Below are positions 47,596-57,700 of a DNA stretch of 64,000 nucleotides, piece after piece (within the stretch, counting starts at the first letter, position 1; each line of letters opens with the position of its first letter). The notes beneath the pieces are model-generated. The model was given only the letters and a program-made list of their open reading frames with translations. It made no database searches and was not told the DNA's origin. Source of the stretch: Otatea glauca (Eukaryota; Streptophyta; Magnoliopsida; Poales; Poaceae); NCBI GenBank assembly GCA_036346275.1, contig JAYEVK010000447.1:124001-188000 (forward strand). Direction: 5' to 3'. The translations under genes and the position numbers were made by a program.

Positions 47596-48603
47596 GTATC
47601 GTGTGTTTACTCTTCGGTGCCTTTGCTCTTGTTATTCAGAGCATTGATCATTTATGATGTATGGAAAAGTTGCAATAAATGGTCATGCTATATCCATAGG
47701 TTACATAGTACGGAATTGGCTCAATCACATGCTATAACCCGCCCTTACAAAAGGAGCCGGAAAGGCTGCAAGGATGGGTTGGCCACGTCATTGAAATTTT
47801 CTGTGTCGTCATATCAAAATCGGACACCCATGATCGGACGATGGAAGTAGTACTGCCCAAGCTCAAAAAAGGGGGTTTGTCTATCCATCGTTAACACAAA
47901 TTTGACTAATTCAGCCGACAAAATCGGTCACGTTTTCAGCCGCACCATCTCAATCCAACAGTCTAAATCTTTCCCCGTTTCTATACAAGCCAAACTTCTC
48001 CCCAAGATCCCAACCCTAGCATCCACGCTTCCCTGCCCCGCCGCCACCCACACGCCGCTAACAGCGCCGGCGAGTCCCACCCTCCAGCTACCTCCTCCGC
48101 CGATGCTACCCCCGAAACCTCCTCGTCCACAGCTGCACCGCCACTGCTCGTCGCCTCATGATTTCACAAAAAATTTCTAGCAGTTTCAAATAGAAACCCA
48201 CACGTCTCGAACCCCGTGCTAGGTCTTCTCCTCCACTCCACGTGCCCTCCTCTGCACTCCCTCACCCTTGCTCTCCCTGCCTCCCCTCCCGTCGTTGCCT
48301 CCTCTTGCCACGGCCGCCTCCGCTGCGTCCCTGCATGCAGACTCTTTCCCCTCCCTTGTGCCCCGCTCTTCTCTCGTCAGCTTATCCTCCCAGTCTCGCC
48401 TCCTCACTACTCCGGTGCCGTTGACTCTGCCCAGTGCGTCGCCTCGTGCCCACACCGTCGCAACCTCGCTACGCCCCAGACCTTCTTCTGGCACCACTCG
48501 CTTCCCATGACATGACCAGCGGCCACACCATAAGGGCAAGGAGAAGAGGGAGAGACTAAGACTGATATATTCCTTGCTTCCTTTGTAAAGAATATGAAGT
48601 TAC
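47596..48603. other. Low-copy-looking island between copia I and copia II
   Basis: This stretch does not resemble the TE families of the window. The left part is mixed in composition; from 48010 to 48520 it is C-rich and reads like a 5' UTR or first exon of a grass gene (AACCCTAGC near 48012, then Pro/Ser/Thr-rich frames such as 47902-48180 on the plus strand). I recognise no domain and cannot pick a strand. GTTAC at 48599-48603 is the left duplication of copia II, so the island continues at 55143. Confidence 0.5.
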
Positions 48604-48819
48604 TGTTGGGAAACCATGTGGCCCACGATGGCCCCTTAGCCAAAACCTAGGCGACTACTATATAAGGAGGAGGGGGTCCCCCATTGTACAAACAATTCAA
48701 ATAATAAAGAATTACAGAGCCGTTCCTCCTATATTCTGTGTTCATCTTTCTCCCTCTCTGTTCTCCACTTCATATATGTTCGGGAACCCCGGACTATTCG
48801 ATAGTGAGGTTCCTTAACA
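48604..48819 (+). repeat. 5' LTR of copia II
   Basis: This 216-bp LTR has a TATA-like TATATAAG at 48659-48666. The likely RNA end lies after AATAAAGAATTAC near 48704-48716. It is directly followed by the primer site. Confidence 0.93.
48659..48666 (+). promoter_or_regulatory. Predicted TATA box of copia II LTR
   Basis: TATATAAG followed by GAGGAGG; the same octamer is at 54983-54990 in the 3' LTR and on the minus strand at 47520-47527 in copia I. It is inferred to be the core promoter. Confidence 0.6.
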
Positions 48820-48836
48820 CGTTATCAGCACGAAGC
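48820..48836 (+). other. Primer-binding site of copia II
   Basis: CGTTATCAGCACGAAGC follows the LTR directly. The TTATCAG core resembles the complement of the initiator Met tRNA 3' end that most copia elements use, with changes. Confidence 0.6.
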
Positions 48837-49889
48837 TCTACCGGCGAATGGATTGAAAAGGTGAGAAATGGTGAGGTTCGGCGATTGAATCTAATCGCTT
48901 GTTGTTTCTATGCATGCATCTAACCCACACATCCTTACTGCATTCGTCACATGGCATGAAGCTATAGGCAATACGAAGCTACAGTACACGATTACTGTTC
49001 ATATTACGAAAAAACCACCGATCGTGCGTGCCCGAAGCACCACACCACTGCCTCGGCTTGCGTGCTTGAAGCCGTAGCCGCCACCGTGCACGCCCGAAGC
49101 AACACGCCATCGCCTCGGTTTGCGCGCTTGAAGCCGTCGCCACCGCCATGCACGCCTGTAGCGCCACCGCCCAGGTCCCCATGCACGAACCACCGACTGA
49201 CCGCCTCGCCTCGGCTTTCCCGTCGCCGTGCGCCACCTCGCCTGAAGCGAGCTCACGGACGTAGAAGCAGCGCCGCCGCCGCATGGTTCTAGCTGCGCCC
49301 GAAGGGCCGCACCTGAGATGGCAGCATCGCGCCTTGAAGTCGCCGGCTCTCCCCGCCACGCACGAAGTGCCGCCCTTTGGCTCCGCTGCACGCCGCTCTT
49401 CTTCACGCCACCGGCTGGAAGCCGTCGCCGCCGCGCGCCGCTCTTCTCCGCGTCGCTGGCTCGAAGCCACAGTCGCACGTCGCCCTTCTCCGCGCTTCCA
49501 CTGCGCGCCGCTCTGCTCCGCGCCACCCGGTCCATGCGAAAGAGGAATGGCGGCTAGGGGTGTGAACCCTAGCCGCCGCGCGTGTTATGGGCCGAAGAAT
49601 AAAAAAAAGGCATGGCCCAAAGGCCGCTCAGCCGAAAAGAAAAAAAAGAAAAAAAAAGAGAAAAAGGAGAAAAAAATAGCAAAAAAATTTGGAATATTGC
49701 TAGAAAAATCTAGAAAAATTATTTGGCTCTGTTTTAATTTTCTAGCATTATTCTCTGCATTTATTATTTTTTTTATGATTTTTGAATTCGTTGCTTTGTT
49801 TAGTATACTGGAAATGCATGAGAATTTAATTTCTGCATTTTATGTTTTTTAGATTACACGTAGTAATCTAAAGACGGAATTTTGAAATC
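48837..49889 (+). other. Leader of copia II with GC-rich repeat cassette
   Basis: After a part shared with copia I (to about 49020), a GC-rich cassette runs to about 49545. It starts with a 62-bp tandem repeat (units at 49023, 49085 and a partial one at 49147). A second looser repeat of a CGCCGCTCTTC-containing unit lies at about 49391-49528. AACCCTAGCCGCC and an A/G-rich run follow (49568-49680), then AT-rich sequence to the gag start. Open frames over the cassette exist on both strands and have no known domain. Confidence 0.7.
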
Positions 49890-50875
49890 ATGCAGATGTC
49901 CGGCATCGTGAACCGTGAGTTTGGAGAACTAGCCCCGCGCGGTCAGAACTACCTCACTTGGGCATCGGATGTGAAGATCGTTCTTGGGGGCAAGAAGCTC
50001 CGTGCTGTGATCGGTCTAGGGTCCTCGAAGGATGCGCAACCTACCGTTAAGCAGAACGATCAAGCCTTACACTTTCTCAGGCACCACCTCTTAGCCACTC
50101 TGAAGAATGAATACATGGCTGAGGAGAGTGCACTTGAGCTTTGGATAGCTCAAGTACACCATCTTGCCCCAAGCACAGGAAGATTGGGTCCGTCTGAGGT
50201 TTGCGGACTACAGAACAGTGGCCGAGTACAATTCTGCCTTGCACAGAATTTATACCAATATCTCCCTATGTGGCAAGAAGATCACTAACGAGGGGAAGAT
50301 TGAGAAGATTCTCTCCACTTTTCACCCAAATGCTATCCAGAGTGCCCGCAGCTATCGCCAGGACGCATACAAGGAGTATAGCGAACTGATTGATGTCATG
50401 GAAGTTGCGGAGTCACAAGACGATGTTCTACGCAAGAACTTCATCCCACAGCCACCTAGAAGGGGCATTGGCACAGAAGTCAATGCCAATAGCTATAAGG
50501 TGAAAAAGCCCACTCATAGAAAGAAGGGCAAGCAGGGTGAAAAAGAGAAGTACCAGGCCAAGGGAAAGTCCAAAGGCCCAGTGAAGAAGGATAACAAGAC
50601 ACACGTCAAGCCATATGGACAGCAGAACCAAACGTGCTTCAGGTGTAGTACTTGGGGACACTGGTCAACAATATGTCGGGAATCCAAGGAAGTGATCAAC
50701 GCATATCACGCCAAGAAGAAGGCAAAAGAAAACGCCCCAGTAGAGGCGCACTTCGCCAAGATTAGTGATAACGATGCCATGGATGTGGATACCCAAGCTC
50801 ATGGCAAATAAAGAGAAAACTTCTGTCGATGACATAGAAGCAGAAGTCAATGCTTATTTTACAGATTCCGTTTAA
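49890..50875 (+). pseudogene. gag of copia II
   Basis: The first part from ATG at 49890 encodes a capsid-like region (LTWASDVKIVLGGKKL, ALHFLRHHLLATLKNEYMAEES). Near 50140 about 30 bp present in copia I are missing and the frame shifts. The second part (50164-50811) holds the helical SARSYRQDAYKEYSELID region, a Lys-rich stretch and an intact CCHC zinc knuckle at 50635-50676 (CFRCSTWGHWSTIC). The probable true end is in another frame with DDIEAEVNAYFTDSV and TAA at about 50873-50875. Gag would build the particle and bind RNA. Confidence 0.85.
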
Positions 50876-51085
50876 TGCATGAATCGCATTATTTGCATTT
50901 TTTTAGATTATGGTTGTTAGCGAATTTCTTTTGAATAATGAATTGTAAGCTCTAGAAGAGCATACTTCTCTCATGAATAAATATGCAATTTATTCTTTAT
51001 TCCAGTATTCTTTAATTTGCAAGCAATATTTGAATTATTTTGCCATTGTCTGATTGGAGTTATATTTCTTTTTTAGAAATCGTGT
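50876..51085 (+). other. AT-rich gag-pol spacer of copia II
   Basis: About 210 bp without an open frame separate the gag stop from the pol start. It ends in a T-rich tract and TTTTTTAG directly before AAATCGTGTAGCGCCC, much like a plant 3' splice site. The same spacer is in copia I. Confidence 0.6.
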
Positions 51086-51094
51086 AGCGCCCAA

Positions 51095-51634
51095 ATGAAG
51101 GAGATATGTATTGTTGATAGTGGCACAACAAATACCATCTTAAGAGAGTCCAAATACTTTCAGTCGATCATGAAGAACGCCGGAAGGATTACTACGATCG
51201 CAGGAAGCGATTCCTATATAATAGGCTCCAGAAGAGCCACAATTATATTGCCAATGGGTACAACTTTGGTAATTGAAGAAACCCTTTTGTACCCTAAATC
51301 AACGCGCACTCTCTTAAGTTTCAAAGACATCCGCGCCAATGGGTTTCACGTAGAAACCAATGAAGAAAATGGCAAAGAATACTTGTGCATTGTGAAACAC
51401 GCGGTATGTGGAAAAATGGTATTAGATAAATGTCCCTCATATGAATCTGGGTTGTACTACACGAAAATACATGCACCCGAAGTGTATACTTCCTTGAAGA
51501 CTGTCTTTAGAAGCTCTGAGTTATTTTCTTTATGGCATTGTAGATTAGGTCATCCTGATCTTAGAATGATGAGAAATATAGTGAACAACTCACAAGGTCA
51601 TGGCATTAATGTTAAGAATTTCCCGAATCATTAA
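51095..51634 (+). pseudogene. Protease and GAG-pre-integrase of copia II
   Basis: The frame opens KEICIVDSGTTNTILRESKYF, with the Asp-Ser-Gly catalytic triad near 51110-51130. It runs through ATIILPMGTTLVIEE and LLSFKDIRANGFHVET to the pre-integrase zinc part with LWHCRLGHPDLRMM. A TAA at 51632-51634 stops it shortly before the CPACAN pair that would complete the zinc site. Confidence 0.86.
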
Positions 51635-52530
51635 GATTTTGTGTGCCCTGCATGTGCCAACGGAAAATTAATAACTAGACCCTCTGTCATCAAAGTGCAA
51701 AGTGAAATCCCTGCATTCTTGGAATGCATCCAGGGGGATATTTGCGGCCCAATTCAGCCCTTGTCAGGGCCGTTTCGGTACTTCATGGTGCTCATCGATG
51801 CTTCCTCAAAATGATCGCATGTATGCTTATTGTCAACAAGAAATCATGCTTTTGCAAAGCTGATCTCGCATATCATAAGAATTAAGAATGCTTTCCCTAA
51901 TCATCGTGTGAAGTCCATTAGAATGGACAATGCCGGCAAATTTACTTCAAAGGCATTTGATGATTATTGCACTGCAACAGGGATAGCAGTTGAGCACTCC
52001 ATACCACATGTCCATACGCAGAATGGACTAGCTGAAGCACTAATAAAGATGATTAAATTCATTGCCAGACTGCTTTTGCAGAGTTGTAACTTGCCCAACA
52101 CTTGTTGGGGACACGCAGTCCTGCACGTAGCAGCTCTCATCAATTTCAGACCTTCAGCCTACAACATCTATTCCCTATGCAGCTAGTGCACGGGGTCATC
52201 CCAAAAATCTCCCATCTCACAAAATTTGGTTGTATGGTATATGTTCCTATATCACCCCCACAGCGGACTATAATGGGCCCTCTCCACAAGTCTGGGATAT
52301 ACATTGGTTATGAGAGTGCATCCATAATCAGGTATTTGAAACCCATGAGTGGAGACTTGCATACAACCCGATTCGCTGATTGCATATTTGACAAGGATCG
52401 TTTCCCGTCATTAGGGGGAGGAAATCAACCTTTGGATGAAAAATTCTGGGAAATCGTATGGCATTCCAATCGATCCCCGCACATGACCCTTGCACTAATG
52501 AAGCAAATCAAGAAGTCCGAAGATAATTGA
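51635..52530 (+). pseudogene. Integrase of copia II
   Basis: It shows CPACANGKL, then GDICGPIQPL with the first catalytic Asp near 51738, a TGA after DASSK near 51811, then IRMDNAGKFTS with the second Asp near 51925 and NGLAEALIKM with the Glu near 52031. All three acidic residues survive but cannot be joined because of the stop and later frame changes near 52180. The end has FGCMVYVPISP and a long tail to 52530. Confidence 0.85.
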
Positions 52531-54060
52531 TTTGCGAATTTAGCAATGAACAACTGATCATTTTGTGATCTAAAGGGCATGGTTAAGTCATATGTACCCG
52601 CAAGATATGCACCAGAGAGGGTGGAAATACCAAAGAAAGCAGAAGGTATCCCTCATCCTGTTCAGAGGCCTCAAAGAAAAAGAACAGAAATCTGCTCCTC
52701 AAACCCAAAGTACCCGGAGACGTCCCGAGAAAATCGGGCAGAGGACTTACCACAACCAATCACTAAAATGCTCAAGGAAAGAAGGGAGCCAGTTGAGACT
52801 TGGCACTAGAAAGAAGCCGATGGAAAAGGCAATTCTGCACTTGAATCTTCCATCAGAGAAAGTCACGGAAATAATATGTGCGCACACATGGGTGATGAAA
52901 AGATAAAAGAACTTGCCCCTGCGATGGGAAATAGTAGCAAAGAGCAAGTAGAATTGCATTAAGCACCCCATGATGAAATGGCCATAAACTTTGTAATAAC
53001 AAGAGAATCCCTGAATAGAGCAACAGCCAATATCAATGCATACTTTGCAAAGAAGATTGCTCGATCATTGATCATGATCTCGAGCCTGCATCTCTCGCAG
53101 AGTGAAAGAAAAGGCTAGATTGGGAAGAATGGAAGAAGACAATCATCATGGAGTTAGTCTCTTCGAACAAGAGAGAGGTGTTTGAGCCGTATGCCACACA
53201 CCTCCCCATATAAACCCCAGAGGTCACAAATGGGTCTTTGTTCGAAGAGGAATGAAAACAACGGTTGTAAGGTACAAGGCAAGACTTGTAGCTCAAGGTT
53301 TCACTCAACGTCGAGGATTGATTATGAAGAAACTTATTCTCCGGCCATGGGAGGAATTACCTTTAGATATTTGATCTCAATGGCAGTCAACTTGAAGTTG
53401 AAAATGAAGCTAATGGATGTTGTCACAAAGATATTTGTATGGAAACTTGATTCGGAGATATATATGAAAGTACCGGAAGGTATTCCTATCCCGAACCAAG
53501 ATAGAGCAAATAGAAACACAGACAAAGGTGAAATTGGAGAAATCACCGTATGGGCTAAAACATCAGAAGAATGTGGTACAATCGCTGAGTGATTTTCTCT
53601 CAGAAGAAAGGCTATACTGAACAGTAAGATTGTCCATGCGTGTTTATACAACGATCCCCAAATGGATTCTCAGATAATCTCCGTCTATGTAGATGACTTG
53701 AACATCGTTGGGATGATGAAGAAATTGAAGAAGCACGCCATACTTGAAGTCCGAGTTTGAAATTAAGGACTTGGGTAAAACCAAGTTTTGTTTAGGCTTG
53801 CAGCTTGAGCATGTTCAAGGAGGAATCTTGGTACACTAATCAACCTACACGCAGAAGGTGTTGGAAAGATTTAGTTTTGAAAAGGCATATCCTGCAAAGA
53901 TTCCAATGGTTGGAAGAGGGGGAGGAAGCCCTGAGAGCGGAATTCCCATATCTGAGTGTAGTTGGAGCACTCATGTACCTTGCGAATAGCACCAGACCGG
54001 ACATTGCGTTCACCGTGAATTTGCTAGCCTGCAGACAAAGGCGTAACCCACCAAAAGGCA
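52531..54060 (+). pseudogene. Linker and reverse transcriptase of copia II
   Basis: The linker (52570-53100) is Lys/Pro-rich and broken. RT motifs are YEETYSPAMGGITFRYLISMAV near 53320 and KLDSEIYMKVPEGI near 53445. The intact catalytic box YVDD lies at 53686-53697, then LGKTKFCLGLQLEH near 53773 and a final SVVGALMYLANSTRPDIAFTV near 53950. Between 53520 and 53680, and near 53730 and 53840, the frame changes several times. Confidence 0.85.
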
Positions 54061-54636
54061 TTGGAAAGGGATCAAGGACATCTTCCGTTACATCTAAGGA
54101 AGCAAAGATCTCGGCTTGTTCTACAGAAGAAACAATGAACTGAATTTGGTTGGCTACGTCGATGCTGGTACTTATCAGACCCGCATACTGGCAAGTCCCA
54201 AACTGGATATGTTTTCCTGTGTGGAGGAACATCAGTTTCCTGGAAGTCGTCTAAACAGACTCTTATCTCGACGTCGACAAACCACTCAGAAATCATTGTT
54301 TTATATGAAGCCTCCCGTGAATGTGCATGGCTCCGAAGAATGGTTCACCACATCCAGAAGTCATGTGGCTTGAACATTGAGCAAACTCCCATGATCATTT
54401 ATAAAGATAATGCCGCTTGTGTTGCTCAAGTGCAGATGGGTTATGTGAAGAGCAATCTCACGAAGCATATCAACCCCAAGTTCTTCTATGCTCATGAATT
54501 GCATAAGATGAACGAGATCAAGATACTGCATACTAAGTCATGTGAAAATCTTGCAGACTTCACTAAATCACTACCGGCATTTACCTTTGAAAGGTGCGTT
54601 AAAGGGATTGGAATGATGAGACTTAGAGAAGTGTAG
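54061..54636 (+). pseudogene. RNase H of copia II
   Basis: The first part near 54115-54300 corresponds to the LVGYVDAGT region with frame changes. The second part, 54340-54636, is open and has MVHHIQKSCGLNIEQ, IIYKDNAACVAQVQ with the catalytic Asp, NPKFFYAHEL and ENLADFTKSLPAFTFERCV. It ends with a stop at 54634-54636, the natural end of pol. Confidence 0.85.
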
Positions 54637-54919
54637 ATTTCAGGAGGATATATGTCACATACTCCCACATAAACCTTGAACATGAGGTTTGAGTACCCAA
54701 CATGAATCTCGAAGATTAGCAATTAAAGTTTGGGTGAATTGTACTCTTTTTCCTTAGCAAGTTTTTCATGAAGTTTTCTTACGTAAGGTTTTAATGAGGC
54801 AATTCATGCAATGCAGTAAACGTATGTTATGTACTCTTTCTCCAAGTATTTTTTCCACTTGGTTTTTCTGGAGTTTTAATGAGGCATATGCATATCGCAG
54901 CAAAGGGCCCAAAGGGGAG
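54637..54919 (+). other. 3' untranslated part and polypurine tract of copia II
   Basis: There is no gene. A purine-rich GGGCCCAAAGGGGAG at 54905-54919 lies directly before the 3' LTR and fits the polypurine tract. Confidence 0.75.
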
Positions 54920-55142
54920 TGTTGGGAAACCATGTGGCCACAAAGGCCCACGATGGCCCTAAGCCAAAACCTAGGCGACTACTATATAAGGAGGAGGGGT
55001 CCCCCATTGTACAAACAATTCAAGCAATAAAGAATTACAGAGCCGTTCCTCCTATATTCTGTCTTCATCTTTCTCCCTCTCTGTTCTTCACTTCATATCT
55101 GTTCGGGAACCCCGGACTATTCGATAGCGAGGTTCCTTAACA
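54920..55142 (+). repeat. 3' LTR of copia II
   Basis: This 223-bp copy has a TATA-like box at 54983-54990. Compared with the 5' copy it has a short extra CACAAAGGCC-like stretch near 54939-54948 and about six base differences. GTTAC follows at 55143-55147. Confidence 0.93.
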
Positions 55143-55724
55143 GTTACCTTTAGGCAGGGACGTCCCTAACAATATGAACTAACCCACCAATGGATAGATA
55201 TGCAACAAACAAATGAATCAAGAAACTGACAGAATAACCGTGCCGCTAACTAAATACCCATGCAGTTAACTAACTACTCGATCAAGTCGAAAGGCTGCCT
55301 TGCCCACGTCCTGACAAGTAGATTGTGTGACTTCATGACTTGTGATCTTCGACGATTGTCTTGCTACCAGCTACACCAATGTATTTAGTAGAGACCATCC
55401 TGCGTGATCTTCGCGATTCCCATCTTTGCGTTATTTGAAAGGGGACAGCGGGGATAGGGTTTTTATGAGGTGTGCTCTGGAATTGTTTGGCTGTTGATGG
55501 TCCTGGAGTTGTTAGGCTTTACCTGGGCCTCGCCAAACGAGCTAACGATCAACCTACCTGCATGCGGCGAGCTTTTTATTCCAGTCGTAGCAGTAAACAA
55601 CTATACTCTCCTCTCCTCTAGGATTTAGGAAATAGTGAACGCTAAGATATCACTTTTGGCATTAGCTATCACTTAAGTATTTCCAGGTCAATTCGGTTAC
55701 CCGGTGGCAAAACATACACATGTC
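55143..55724. other. Continuation of the island right of copia II, no gene seen
   Basis: This joins to 48603 if copia II is removed. I see no domain, no long open frame and no repeat shared with other parts of the window. Confidence 0.5.
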
Positions 55725-55777
55725 ATTTTACCTTAAATAGAGTCCTAGCTATCTTTAGAATAGAGTCCAGGGATGGA
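55725..55777. repeat. 53-bp direct repeat, left copy
   Basis: The segment beginning GTCATTTTACCTTAAATAGA and ending GTCCAGGGATGG is repeated at about 59211-59263. It marks the left edge of the displaced protease-RT block. Confidence 0.85.
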
Positions 55778-56384
55778 AGGAAAGAGGAGATCGGATTGGC
55801 TTTCTTCGAGATTAAGTCGATACGGTCTTTTTGCTATTGGTGTTGTACCAAGCACTAACTCAATAACAAACTCAATCTCTCGATCTGGCGACATACTAGG
55901 CAGATCCTCAGGAAAAATAATGGGGTATTCTCTAACAACTATCACATCCTCTAAACTAGCAACTTTTGTGCTATTAACCATTAACTGTCCATCACGAACT
56001 GTTGTCGTTTGAAATTCCACTTTCTCGCCTCTTGAGCTTTCAACTGACACTACTCTTCAACCACAATCCAATACAGCCCTGTGCTTGGATAACCAGTCCA
56101 TTCTAAGGATGACATCTAGGGTCTACGTATCCAATATAATAAGGCTCGCTAGGAACTTTACCCCATCAATAAGTAACTTAACTCCCAAACACCCTATGTT
56201 AGAACGGAGTTCTGATCGTGGGGCTTGGACTAATACCGTACACTTAAAATTTATAAACTTCAACCCATTCCCAATGGTAAAAACTCGAGAAATAAACGAA
56301 TGTGAAGCTCCAGAATCAAACAAAACTATTGCAAGTACTGAGTTAACCAGTAACTTACCCAGTACGATATCTGATGCATCTTGA
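55778..56384 (-). pseudogene. Protease and RT N-terminus of a chromovirus relic, out of order
   Basis: The minus strand has FDSGASHSFISRVF near 56320, with the Asp-Ser-Gly protease triad, then KFLASLIILDT, a short gap, VREYPIIFPEDLPSMSPDREIEF and TPIAKRPYRL near 55810. The frame ends there at the 53-bp repeat. In Ty3/gypsy order this piece belongs before the RT palm found at 57700-58785, yet it lies beyond the integrase. It is related to element C pol but clearly diverged. Confidence 0.78.
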
Positions 56385-56399
56385 GCTCCATCTATGGTG

Positions 56400-56540
56400 A
56401 TGTGGTCGACTCAACCTCTCGCCGTGGCTTTTGGAGTAGCTCCAGCTTGATTTCCTTCACCGTGGCTTTTGGAGTAGCTAAACCTCTCGCCATGGCTTTT
56501 GGAGTAGCTCCAGCTGGGTTCAACACTACGGCGAGCAACG
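56400..56540. repeat. Short tandem repeat of a GTGGCTTTTGGAGTAGCT unit
   Basis: A CTCGCCGTGGCTTTTGGAGTAGCTCC-like unit occurs three times at about 56417-56515 with small changes. GCGAGCAACGGCGG near 56531 also occurs at 59265, at the other end of the rearranged region. Confidence 0.7.
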
Positions 56541-57194
56541 GCGGGCGCTAAAGGGGGTCTCAGCGAGCGTGAAAGGAGTAAAAAATAAGCAGCGTGAAGT
56601 CCTCTGCCAACTGCGCTAACCGAGGCACTTTAAGGAGCATCGACATGCGTGCTACAGGCGGCGAAACCGGCGGCCATCAATGCCCACGACACACCGGTGA
56701 TCCCGCGGAGACGAAACGACGTGGCGCAATCCTGAATGTCCACGGAGACTCGATCGGACGACCACCAACGCATGGCGACGCGGCGCACTCACAGCCGTGC
56801 GATCCCGATCGGACGGCGGCGGGGCTAGGGTTTCGGGTGGCTGTGCGGGCCGACGGCGCGATGGGCTGGGCCGCACAGGGTTTCGGCCCAACACTGTTCA
56901 TGCGATTTTTAAAGCATTTCCGAATTAAAATAATTCTGATAAATAAACAAAGCCAAAGTAAATAGCAAAAATACCCGAAAAATCCAGAAAAATTCTGAAA
57001 AATATTTTAAGACATTCTGAACTCAATAAAATATTTTCAATAAAACTTTGCATGTAACTTTTGTATTATTTTAATTGATTTCAAGAAGGGTCATATTTGA
57101 ATAAATCAAAATAAATTCCAATAAATTTCCATAAATTCTCAAAAAAACAAAATAACTCTAAAATTTAAAATATAGCAAATTTTAGGGTGTTATA
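56541..57194 (-). repeat. Partial chromovirus-type LTR inserted in an integrase
   Basis: On the minus strand it begins TATAACACCCTAAAATTTG at 57194, like TGTAACA-type LTR starts with one base changed. An AT-rich part follows, then a GC-rich leader-like part at 56600-56890. The coding sequence right of it breaks in the middle of the integrase, not at a polypurine tract. Its other end is not visible, so it is truncated. Confidence 0.6.
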
Positions 57195-57700
57195 GTAAAC
57201 CGGTAATAAAATCTATACCGATTTCCTCCCACTTCCACTTAGGAATCCTCAATTGCTACAACAGACCGGTAGGTCTTTGATGCATTGCCTTCACCCTCCG
57301 GCATGTGTCACATAAAGCAACATGCTCAGTGACTTCACACTTCATATTATGCCACCAAAACCTCTCTTTGAGATCTTGATACATCTTGGCACTACCTGGA
57401 TGAATCGAGTACTTTGAATAATGTGTTTCCTCAAGAATCAACTGCTTAAGCTCCTTCTTGTTCGGTACACAGATTCGACCCTAAAACCACATAGTACCTT
57501 GATCATCTAACAAAAATCCATGGCTAAGCCTTCATCCTTCTTAGATTTGATTTTGTTGATCTTTCCATCGTCCTTCTAACCTTCTTTGATCTGATCTTCT
57601 AGAGTCGGCTTTACTTCTAAGGTAGCTAAGAATCCTTGTAGAACAACTTTCAATTTCAGATTCTAAAATTCCTTGCATAACTCGGACAGATCCTCCTGAA
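57195..57700 (-). pseudogene. Integrase N-terminal part, chromovirus relic
   Basis: The segment 57256-57441 has the full HHCC zinc finger: ETHYSKYSIHPGSAKMYQDL for the His pair and CDTCRRVKA for the Cys pair. It is followed by the start of the core near 57200-57240, which is cut by the LTR piece. Confidence 0.78.

Larger units (their letters stand above)
48604..55142 (+). mobile_element. Copia II: complete-length Ty1/copia element
   Basis: LTRs at 48604-48819 and 54920-55142 begin TGTTGGGAAACC and end GGTTCCTTAACA. A perfect 5-bp duplication GTTAC lies at 48599-48603 and 55143-55147. The interior holds a 1.07-kb leader, gag, an AT-rich spacer, protease, integrase, RT and RNase H on the plus strand. 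The two LTRs differ at about six single bases plus a few small indels. Stops and frame shifts in all domains make it inactive. Confidence 0.94.

Noticed and set aside
48979..49535. Minus-strand frames of 163 and 178 codons
   Set aside because: They are generated by the 62-bp and other tandem repeats, are antisense to copia II and have no domain.
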